From Nanobdellota archaeon (GTDB taxonomy: Archaea > Nanobdellota > Nanobdellia > Pacearchaeales > GW2011-AR1), in contig DUKY01000022.1 in NCBI GenBank assembly GCA_013329055.1, positions 1 through 41,167 on the forward strand: a stretch of 41,167 nucleotides of DNA, written 5' to 3'. Shown here piece by piece: positions 5,757 to 12,082 of this stretch. Below the pieces are notes generated by a model that was given only the letters and a program-made list of their open reading frames with translations, made no database searches and had not been told where the DNA came from. How positions within the stretch are numbered: the stretch's first letter is position 1; the number at the start of each line of letters is the position of its first letter. A program made the translations under genes and the position numbers.

Positions 5757-7167
5757 TTTTCAATAAAACCTTTAATTTTTTATCCAAATTTGAAATATCC
5801 TTCTCATGTATTTCAATTAAATTTATTTTATATTTTGAGCAAAGTTTTCTTTTAATTTCGGACTTTTTATCATAATCTTCTGAGCCTGCTAATCCAAAAT
5901 ATTCTATATAGTAATTTTCAACTTTCCAATCTCCCCTCATGTTTTGGTTAGGGTTAAACTCTTCATCTCTTGGATATTTTGGTTCTTTTTCATGATTGAA
6001 AGAATTTTTGGATAGCCAATCATCAATAGCTTTTTCCTTCATAGATAAACAAAGATGTCCATCTTCAGCAATACAGAAAGTTCCTCTTGCTGTTTTTCTT
6101 ACATATCCTTCCAATACTCCCGCCAAAATTAAAACTCTTAACCAATTTCCGAATTTATCTTTATATGTCGGATAACCTTCTTTTGTTTTTTTGTAAGGAA
6201 AATTAAATGCTCTTTGATTTTCAGAGTAAGGACAAGTGTTAATCAATATTTTCATGACTTCATGAAATTTATCTCTTGGCAAATCTTTCAAAAATCTTGT
6301 ATTCATAAAATAATTTGTTGTTGGTATAAATCCAATACAATCTATTAATTTTTTTATGTCAATTAACATCTCTTTTTCTGACTTTTTGCTTTTGTAAATT
6401 CCCCAAAATGCAGAAGTCAAACAGGCATTACAATAATCAATTTCTAACACATTTTTTTTAATTGGATAATATTTTATTAGGTTTGCAGAAAGGAGACTTG
6501 GATAAAATTTTTTCCCACAATAAATACATTTTTTACTTTTCTTAATCGGTTTATATCTTTTCCTGAAAGCCATAACCTTGTTTTCTAAAAAATATCCGCT
6601 TGCGTTTCCGATTCCATTTATTTCTTCACCTCTCTCCAATCTTTTTAGAAGTTCTTTTTTTAAGGAATTATAATTTCTCTCTCCAATTATTTTCTTAAAT
6701 ATTGCGGTAGAACTTCTTTGGATATCATTAAAATTCCCCCTTAGAAGATAATCCTTTTTGAAAATTTGCTCTTCTTTCTTGCCCCAGTATTTTTTTATAA
6801 TTTTATTGTTATTCCTTTCTTTTTTTCTCCATCTATTCTCGTGAATATATTGTCTTTGGATAAAATCTCTTAATTCATCTTCAAATAAATCATCAATTTT
6901 CTCACTACGAACATATTTATCATTTAACAAGATTGTAGGCAAAGATTTTTTAGCAGAATAATAAGATTGTTCTTCTTTAATAATTTTAATTCTAAGTTTT
7001 AGGATTTCATTTTTTAATGATTCTGGAAATTCTTTTAATCCATAAATTTCTTTAAGTAATGAATTAACTTTCTGTTTAGAAATTCTTTTTTTCTCTTCAA
7101 CCCATTTTTTAATTTGTTCTTGTCCAATCAAAAGTTCGCTTTTTGAAACTTTTAGTTTTTCTTCCAT
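5743..7167 (-). CDS. Zinc-finger protein with C-terminal PD-(D/E)XK nuclease-like domain
   Basis: A 474-residue basic protein. Residues 1-130 are charged and helical. A four-cysteine zinc-binding unit follows: CIYC at 214-217 and CNAC at 246-249. Residues 375-470 resemble PD-(D/E)XK endonuclease-like domains: SMKEKAIDDWL, then RGDWKVENYYIEYFGLAG with candidate metal-binding D413 and E422, a YDKKSEIKRKL helix and INLIEIHEKDI. I infer DNA or RNA cleavage; the family is not identified with certainty. It is the first gene of a three-gene operon with two small membrane proteins, bounded by inverted repeats and elements C and D. Defence against mobile elements is plausible but unproven. Confidence 0.65.
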   Translation of the reverse strand: MEEKLKVSKSELLIGQEQIKKWVEEKKRISKQKVNSLLKEIYGLKEFPESLKNEILKLRIKIIKEEQSYYSAKKSLPTILLNDKYVRSEKIDDLFEDELRDFIQRQYIHENRWRKKERNNNKIIKKYWGKKEEQIFKKDYLLRGNFNDIQRSSTAIFKKIIGERNYNSLKKELLKRLERGEEINGIGNASGYFLENKVMAFRKRYKPIKKSKKCIYCGKKFYPSLLSANLIKYYPIKKNVLEIDYCNACLTSAFWGIYKSKKSEKEMLIDIKKLIDCIGFIPTTNYFMNTRFLKDLPRDKFHEVMKILINTCPYSENQRAFNFPYKKTKEGYPTYKDKFGNWLRVLILAGVLEGYVRKTARGTFCIAEDGHLCLSMKEKAIDDWLSKNSFNHEKEPKYPRDEEFNPNQNMRGDWKVENYYIEYFGLAGSEDYDKKSEIKRKLCSKYKINLIEIHEKDISNLDKKLKVLLKNGNN

Positions 7168-7250
7168 ATTTTTTCTATTGGTTTAAATTTAATAAAGTTA
7201 TCTATCGCCTCTCGGGGCAACTTCTTTTTTAGAAAAAAAGAAACAAAAAA

Positions 7251-7330
7251 GCGCGCTCTTTCCACCCAACGACAATTTTAAAGACAATTTTCAGCAACTA
7301 CGATATCAAAGAATTTTCGAAGATTGGAAA
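7251..7330 (-). repeat. Right terminal inverted repeat of the C-D interval
   Basis: Inverted, diverged copy of 5107-5272. GCGCGCTCTTTCC at 7251-7263 mates with 5260-5272, ATTTTCAGCAA at 7287-7297 with 5219-5229, and AGATTGGAAA at 7321-7330 with 5107-5116. It lies between the operon's promoter region and element D. Confidence 0.7.
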
Positions 7331-7354
7331 CTCACGAGGAAACCTTTAATTTCA

Positions 7355-7538
7355 GCTCGTGCCCTTCGGGTCTGGGAACAGCAGATTAAACAGAAAAATG
7401 TTTTCGCTTCGCTCACCCTCTTTTTTCGGGACACATTTTTCCCAAATTTTTTCTTTCAGAAAAAACTCTCGAGGTCACTTCGTTCCGCTCGAGCCCTTCG
7501 GGTTGTTTAAGCCCGATGTTGCAATCAATAACTTGCCC
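7355..7538. repeat. Folded attC-like element D (diverged)
   Basis: Fills most of the 412-nt gap 7168-7579. The left arm GGAACAGCAGATTAAACA starts at 7375; the right arm TGTTTAAGCCCGATGTTG ends at 7521. A CCCAAATT box occurs at 7441. Several strong hairpins occupy the centre, for example TTCGCTTCGCTCACC and CTCGAGGTCACTTCG with CCGCTCGAG. The tail TCAATAACTTGCCC (7525-7538) is a perfect 14-nt inverted match to 8352-8365 before element E. Of the five it deviates most from the TAACAGG core. Confidence 0.6.
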
Positions 7539-7547
7539 TAGCCAAAA

Positions 7548-7556
7548 ACTTTATAT
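7548..7556 (+). promoter_or_regulatory. TATA box before the 7580 gene
   Basis: ACTTTATAT lies 24-32 nt before the ATG at 7580, directly after element D, so this interval also carries its own promoter. Confidence 0.5.
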
Positions 7557-7579
7557 CATTCATTCTATCTTTAAATAAT

Positions 7580-8350
7580 ATGGACAACCAAAAAATATTC
7601 AATAAAGCAAAAGAATACCTTTTGTCTTTCCCAGAAATAAATGAAGAAATACTTAATAATCATTTAACTGCTTGGAAAGAAAAGAAGCCAAAAGACTTGA
7701 GAGATTTATTTAAGAGAATGGTTTTTCATTCTCAAAATAAACAGGGTATGCCTAATAGCATAGGGGACATTGATAAAATTTCTTCTTTCGTTTATGATTG
7801 GGATTTCCAAAAAGTAAATGAGAATTATGATTCATGGGGAAAATTATTTGATACTATTAAATCAAGCGATTACACTCCACCTGGAAGAATGGTAAAAGAT
7901 AATTCTCATAGTTATTGGGTTCAATTTTGTAAATCAATTCTTTCAATTGCTTTGTTTGTTTCAAGATTCAAAAACATTGAGGAATTCAATAAATTTGTTG
8001 AAGTTTTTTATTTTAATGAAGAAACAAGAATTGCTTTACCTTTATTATTGAAAGAAGAAATTTTTGGCTATCAGTTTGCTTTATCCTGTGACTTTCTTAA
8101 AGAAAATGGTTATCCCGAATTCATAAAACCTGATGTCCACATTATTGATATTTTCAGAGGACTTACTTTATCTAATGGTAATAATGATTTTCAGATTTTT
8201 AGAGATGTAATCAAATTCTCTAAATCCATAAATAAATTACCTTATGAAGTGGATAAGATTTTTTGGTTGATTGGAAGTGGAAACTTCTATTTGAATGATA
8301 TAAAAGTTCATACTTCTAAAAGAGATTTTATTAATTCTATACCTAACTAA
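7580..8350 (+). CDS. Accessory protein, possibly HhH-GPD glycosylase-like (256 aa)
   Basis: A soluble 256-residue protein occupying the whole interval between elements D and E. The central and C-terminal part reads FLKENGYPEFIKPDVHIIDIFRGL, where an alpha-helical region ends in a KPDVHxxD motif. This resembles the part of helix-hairpin-helix (HhH-GPD) DNA glycosylase folds containing the catalytic aspartate, as in small OGG-like proteins found with mobile elements. The N-terminal half (KAKEYLLSFPEINEEILNNHL; SFVYDWDFQKVNENYDSWGK) is not recognisable. The assignment is tentative. The start is the ATG at 7580, with a TATA box at the expected spacing and no Shine-Dalgarno. Confidence 0.5.
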   Translation: MDNQKIFNKAKEYLLSFPEINEEILNNHLTAWKEKKPKDLRDLFKRMVFHSQNKQGMPNSIGDIDKISSFVYDWDFQKVNENYDSWGKLFDTIKSSDYTPPGRMVKDNSHSYWVQFCKSILSIALFVSRFKNIEEFNKFVEVFYFNEETRIALPLLLKEEIFGYQFALSCDFLKENGYPEFIKPDVHIIDIFRGLTLSNGNNDFQIFRDVIKFSKSINKLPYEVDKIFWLIGSGNFYLNDIKVHTSKRDFINSIPN

Positions 8351-8351
8351 C

Positions 8352-8539
8352 GGGCAAGTTATTGACTCTTCGGGTTTCGGCTTCGCCGACCGTTGCACTA
8401 TCCCTCGGTCTCCACTTTGCTCCGACGCATTTAACAGGCATTAACCTACTATGAATCTTTGCAGAATTTTCCCAAATTAATTTCTCAGCCAGCTTGTAAA
8501 CTCGCGGAATAAATTAACTTCGCTTAATCCCGATGGTTA
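8352..8539. repeat. Folded attC-like element E
   Basis: Begins just after the 8350 stop with GGGCAAGTTATTGA (8352-8365), the perfect inverted mate of 7525-7538. Hairpin CGGCTTCGCCGACCG and CGTTGCACT (8391) follow. The core left arm ATTTAACAGGCATTAACC starts at 8429 and the right arm CTTAATCCCGATGGTTAAAC ends at 8542. A CCCAAATTAATTTC box lies at 8471. Both end boxes fit the integron consensus (ATTTAAC as R'', GTTAAAC as R'). The left GCATTTAAC is also the exact reverse complement of the right end of element A (GTTAAATGC). Confidence 0.7.
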
Positions 8540-8570
8540 AACTCAATTTTTCTCGACGGCTTCAAGTAAA

Positions 8571-8579
8571 ATTTATAAA
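8571..8579 (+). promoter_or_regulatory. TATA box before the aldolase-family gene
   Basis: ATTTATAAA at 23-31 nt before the ATG at 8602. It decides the start: an in-frame ATG at 8533 lies inside element E, upstream of this box. Confidence 0.55.
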
Positions 8580-8601
8580 GTTTAAAGAAACTCTAATTTA
8601 T

Positions 8602-9183
8602 ATGTCCTATGTTGGTGTAAAATTCAAAACTAAAATGATTGGAAAAGATTTGCCAAGTGATCCAAGATTGGATAGATTAAAATATTGGTGTAATCTCTTC
8701 CATGAAAAAGGTCTTGCACCGCCTTACGAGGGGGGTTCTTATGGCAATCTAAGTTTTAGATTAAAAAATAATGAAGATGATTTTATTATTACTGCATCTC
8801 AAAGCGGATTAAATGAATCCAACACAAATGATAGATTTGTTGTAGTTCCTCGTGTAGATTTAGGGGCAGGAATTGTGTATGCAATTGGTTTAAGAAAACC
8901 CTCTTCTGAAGCAATGGTTCATTATGCAATCTATAATATGAGACCCGATGTCCAAGCAGTTTTTCATGGTCATTGTGACAAAATTTCAAGAGATGCTGAA
9001 AAATTAGGCATACCTGTTACTTCCAAAGAAGAGCCTTATGGGACCATTGCATTGGTAGATAAAGTCTTGGAATCCTTGGATAATTTATATTTTTTAGAAA
9101 TGAGAAATCATGGATTTCTTGCACTTGGCAAATCTTTAGATGATGCAGGGAATCTAGCATTAGAGTTTCTTAAAAAATGTTAG
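8602..9183 (+). CDS. Class II aldolase/adducin-family protein
   Basis: A 193-residue protein with the aldolase-II signature: PYEGGSYGNLSFR near the N-terminus, PSSEAMVHYAIY in the middle, the AVFHGHCD metal-binding histidine pair and the later EMRNHGFLALG histidine. Family members use a divalent metal for retro-aldol cleavage or epimerisation of small phosphorylated sugars; the substrate here cannot be predicted. The N-terminus KMIGKDLPSDPRLDRLKYWCNLFHEKGLAPPYEGG resembles stand-alone archaeal members. It is metabolic rather than defensive cargo, lying between element E and the half-element at 9211. The TATA box at 8571 sets the start at 8602 rather than 8533. Confidence 0.85.
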   Translation: MSYVGVKFKTKMIGKDLPSDPRLDRLKYWCNLFHEKGLAPPYEGGSYGNLSFRLKNNEDDFIITASQSGLNESNTNDRFVVVPRVDLGAGIVYAIGLRKPSSEAMVHYAIYNMRPDVQAVFHGHCDKISRDAEKLGIPVTSKEEPYGTIALVDKVLESLDNLYFLEMRNHGFLALGKSLDDAGNLALEFLKKC

Positions 9184-9210
9184 TTTGCTACCGAGAAAAA
9201 CTTTCCTTCT

Positions 9211-9240
9211 CCCAAATATTTAATTCAGATGGTTCGTTAG
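9211..9240. repeat. Possible half-element F (truncated attC-like right half)
   Basis: CCCAAATATTTAATTCAGAT followed by GGTTCGTTAG matches the order CCCAAAT - TTAAT - (C)(A)GATG(G)TT seen in the right halves of elements C and E. No left arm is visible in the 27 nt after the aldolase stop. A small GTTCG/CGAAC hairpin follows. It could be a decayed boundary of the array. Confidence 0.35.
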
Positions 9241-9291
9241 AATCGAACAGAAAACAATAGTCTTAAATATTTGTTTACTATTAATTATTTC

Positions 9292-9663
9292 ATGGCAACA
9301 AAGATTAACAAATTTGTATTATGGACGCCAAGAATATTATCAATAATATTAGTCCTATTTCTAACAATATTTTCTTGGGATGTTTTTGATAAAAATTCAG
9401 GTTTTTGGCAAACAGTTTTAGCTTTATTAATACACAATATTCCCGCATTGTTGTTAGCAGTTATTATATGGATATCATGGAAATACGAAATAGTTGGAGG
9501 AATTGCTTTTATTTTTGCAGGCATAGTGCACTTAGTGTCTTCGATTTTAAGAGCAGATGTGGAACCATGGTATATCTCTTCTGTTTTTTCATTAATAATT
9601 GATTTGCCGGCATTTATTATAGGAACTTTGTTTCTTATTGGTTGGTTCAAGAAAAGAAAATAA
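9292..9663 (+). CDS. Small four-helix membrane protein
   Basis: A 123-residue protein with four predicted helices: LWTPRILSIILVLFLTIFSW, WQTVLALLIHNIPALLLAVI, IVGGIAFIFAGIVHLVSSIL and SVFSLIIDLPAFIIGTLFLIGWF, ending in a basic KKRK. The regular WTPRILSI...GGIAF.FAG layout resembles a family of small uncharacterised archaeal and bacterial membrane proteins of DUF type. A TATA-like TCTTAAATAT at about 9261-9270 supports the ATG at 9292 over a TTG at 9271. It is the first gene past the cassette-like region. Function unknown. Confidence 0.7.
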   Translation: MATKINKFVLWTPRILSIILVLFLTIFSWDVFDKNSGFWQTVLALLIHNIPALLLAVIIWISWKYEIVGGIAFIFAGIVHLVSSILRADVEPWYISSVFSLIIDLPAFIIGTLFLIGWFKKRK

Positions 9664-9679
9664 TTTTTGAGAATTTTGT

Positions 9680-10177
9680 TTATTTAACCGAATGGTGATT
9701 TCCAGGTTTATCAATAGTCCAATATTTCCAATTCAACTCTTTGTCCCACCAAGAATGAAATTTAAGATTTATTCTTCCTTCAAAATCTATTTCCATTAAA
9801 TGATTATCTAATACTGTTCTTAAAGTAGATTTTTGTGGTTCTGGAAGATTTGGATCATAGGGGTCAATTCCATGACTTAATATAACCATTCTTCCAATCC
9901 CATCTTTTGTTGGTTCAATCCTTCCATATTCTAATGAAAATCCTTTTTGATAATCCTTTAAAGGAAAATGAAAAACATCATTAGAATCCACCAACATATA
10001 CAATCCAGATTTATCTTTCTTAAAATCAAGTTTTTTATCTCCTAATTTTTCATTAACCTTAACTGTTCCACCCATTGAACCAACTAATCTGATATAAATA
10101 AAAGTAGGTGAATAATTATCTAAGCACAACCTTAAATTTTTAAAATCCAACTTTTTTGGCATCCAATATTGTTCCAT
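9680..10177 (-). CDS. Hypothetical protein (165 aa)
   Basis: A soluble protein with no signal peptide or membrane helix, rich in aromatic residues (MEQYWMPKKLDFKNLRLCLD; LKFHSWWDKELNWKYWTIDK). A DPYDPNLPEPQKSTLRTVLDNH segment lies near the middle. The composition suggests a beta-rich fold, but I recognise no motif. A TATA-like TTTATATAC on the minus strand lies about 20-30 nt upstream of the ATG, so it appears to be expressed on its own. Convergent with the 9292-9663 gene. Confidence 0.6.
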   Translation of the reverse strand: MEQYWMPKKLDFKNLRLCLDNYSPTFIYIRLVGSMGGTVKVNEKLGDKKLDFKKDKSGLYMLVDSNDVFHFPLKDYQKGFSLEYGRIEPTKDGIGRMVILSHGIDPYDPNLPEPQKSTLRTVLDNHLMEIDFEGRINLKFHSWWDKELNWKYWTIDKPGNHHSVK

Positions 10178-10376
10178 GATTGTGATAAATCTTGTGAGTA
10201 TATAAATTTATGAGGAGAATTTTTTCGGGGAAATTTAAATTTCTTTGATTCTGATGTTATGTGAAATTGAAAAAGAGGGCTAAAAAATAAAGAGGGGAAT
10301 TTAAAATTCTTGACAACAATTCCCATAATTTTGAGATATTATTAAAATAATCTTTCCCTCTCCAAAAAATAAAAAG

Positions 10377-10387
10377 CTTTTTATACC
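10377..10387 (+). promoter_or_regulatory. TATA box before the 10411 surface-protein gene
   Basis: CTTTTTATACC at 24-34 nt upstream of the ATG at 10411, in the divergent intergenic region 10178-10410. No other structure was seen in that gap. Confidence 0.5.
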
Positions 10388-10410
10388 TATACTTAATTGT
10401 ATCTATTAAG

Positions 10411-11994
10411 ATGAAATCAAAATCCTTCTTATTTTTGTTCTTAATAGTATTCTCTTTTTCATTTGTTTCTGCAATGCCTCCAACTATTGATGTTTCTTCT
10501 GAATTTAAAGTAGATGATAACATAGAATTTTTTTTGAATAACACTTTAGAATCTAATATGGATTTATCACAAATTAAAATTTACGATTCTAATGATGCAA
10601 TTGTTTATGGTTCAGGTCCTATTGGTATAATTTTAACTCCAGGACAAGAAGAATCTGTTTTTGTATGGAATCAGCAAGGAAATTCCGGAACTTACAATAA
10701 CAATATTGTTCCTTCAGGAAGTTATAAGGTTACGATTATTTATTCTTATGAAGGAGAAGCAAAAAATATTTCAAAAGTTTTTAGCATAAGATTGTTTTGT
10801 TCTGATACTGATGGTGGTTTGAATTTTTATACAAAAGGACATATAGAAGATATTGAACATGGAAATGCTGTTTATGATGACACTTGTACTACTTTAGAAA
10901 CAACAGATAGTTCAGGAGGTTGGACCCCAACTCAACAAGGAAAAATATTAATGGAGTACTATTGTGAAGATAAAAATTATCAATATACCCCAATTGAATG
11001 TGAAAATGGTTGCATGGAAGGAAAGTGCATGCCTGAAAGTTATAATGAAAATGGTTGTAAAGATTCTGATGGAGGACTAAATTTTTATTATAAGGGAATT
11101 GTTCAGGGAGAAGAAAATGGGGAGTACCTTAGCAAAGAAGATTCTTGCAAGTATGATCCTATAAATAATAAAACTTTTTTAGTTGAGGGATATTGCCAAG
11201 AATCAGGAGTTCCTGCTTTGCTTACGATTGAATGTTCTAATGGGTGTTATGAAGGGATTTGTCTTGGAGATTCAGATGAAGTTTTTGAATGTAAGGAAGA
11301 TGATGAGAAAAATCCTTTTGTAAAAGGATACATTGAAGGACCTTATTATGAAAGTGAAGATGGAAGTTTTGTAACAGAAATGGATCTTTTAGAGATTTCT
11401 CATTTTTATGATAAGTGTAGTGAAAAAGAGGAAGGATATCTTTTAGAATACTATTGTTATTCTGGTTTGATAAATTCTGAATCAATAAAATGTGACTTTG
11501 GTTGTTATGATGGAGGCTGTCTTACTGAAGATAGTGATGTTTTACTTCCTAATGGGTGCACAGAAAAAGATGGTGGAAAAAATTATTATGAAAAATCAGC
11601 AATTTATATTGATGGAGAATATCACAATGAAGATAAATGCTCTGAGGATCAAACACTTAATGAATGGTTTTGTAATTCTGAAGGAACTCAGGAAGTTGAA
11701 GCTTATGAATGCGAAGAGTTTTGTGCTAATGGAAGATGTTATAAAGAAAATGAAATTTTTGAAGATGGGAATTGTAATGGATGTTTAGATTCTGATAATT
11801 GTTATCCTTTTGGTTTTAGAAAAGAAGGAAATTATTGTTCTGATGAAAATAATGAATTTGTTTTTCAAAAAAATCCAGAATTAACCTGCGAGAATAGCTT
11901 TGAGTGTGATAGTAATTTGTGTATTAATAATCAATGTGTAAGCGGTAGCTTATGGGCTAAGTTCTTAAGGTGGTTTAAAAGTATATTTGGATAA
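10411..11994 (+). CDS. Secreted cysteine-rich repeat protein
   Basis: A 527-residue protein. Signal peptide MKSKSFLFLFLIVFSFSFVSA. Residues 25-125 look like a beta-sandwich related to BsuPI/FlgD-Ig domains (VWNQQGNSG...VPSGSYKVTI). From C130 come four tandem cysteine-rich repeats of about 70-80 residues with the pattern C-(x)-D-x-D-G-G-x-N-(F/Y)-Y ... C ... EYYC ... EC-x-x-G-C-x-x-G-x-C; the third is the most diverged. A further Cys-rich segment and an amphipathic C-terminus (SLWAKFLRWFKSIFG) follow. The spaced cysteines imply disulfide-stabilised extracellular modules, probably cell-surface or adhesion-related. The tail may bind the membrane peripherally. Confidence 0.8.
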   Translation: MKSKSFLFLFLIVFSFSFVSAMPPTIDVSSEFKVDDNIEFFLNNTLESNMDLSQIKIYDSNDAIVYGSGPIGIILTPGQEESVFVWNQQGNSGTYNNNIVPSGSYKVTIIYSYEGEAKNISKVFSIRLFCSDTDGGLNFYTKGHIEDIEHGNAVYDDTCTTLETTDSSGGWTPTQQGKILMEYYCEDKNYQYTPIECENGCMEGKCMPESYNENGCKDSDGGLNFYYKGIVQGEENGEYLSKEDSCKYDPINNKTFLVEGYCQESGVPALLTIECSNGCYEGICLGDSDEVFECKEDDEKNPFVKGYIEGPYYESEDGSFVTEMDLLEISHFYDKCSEKEEGYLLEYYCYSGLINSESIKCDFGCYDGGCLTEDSDVLLPNGCTEKDGGKNYYEKSAIYIDGEYHNEDKCSEDQTLNEWFCNSEGTQEVEAYECEEFCANGRCYKENEIFEDGNCNGCLDSDNCYPFGFRKEGNYCSDENNEFVFQKNPELTCENSFECDSNLCINNQCVSGSLWAKFLRWFKSIFG

Positions 11995-12082
11995 AAATTT
12001 TCCCCTAATTCCTTATAAATCTCTAATCTATTGAATTTTCAATCATCATAAACAATTTAAACATCTATTAGTATTTCCTATT

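Noticed and set aside
7359-7541. 60-codon open frame in element D
   Set aside because: The sequence is a series of hairpins (GCTTCGCTC, CTCGAGG...CTCGAG), so openness reflects GC-rich structure rather than coding.
8533-8601. Earlier ATG start for the aldolase-family gene
   Set aside because: The upstream ATG lies inside the right arm of element E and before the TATA box at 8571; family members start near MIGKDLP.
9229-9252. GATGGTTCG...CGAAC resembles a tRNA T-arm
   Set aside because: The stem-loop lacks the GGTTCRAAYCC loop consensus, and no acceptor, D or anticodon stems can be placed around it.
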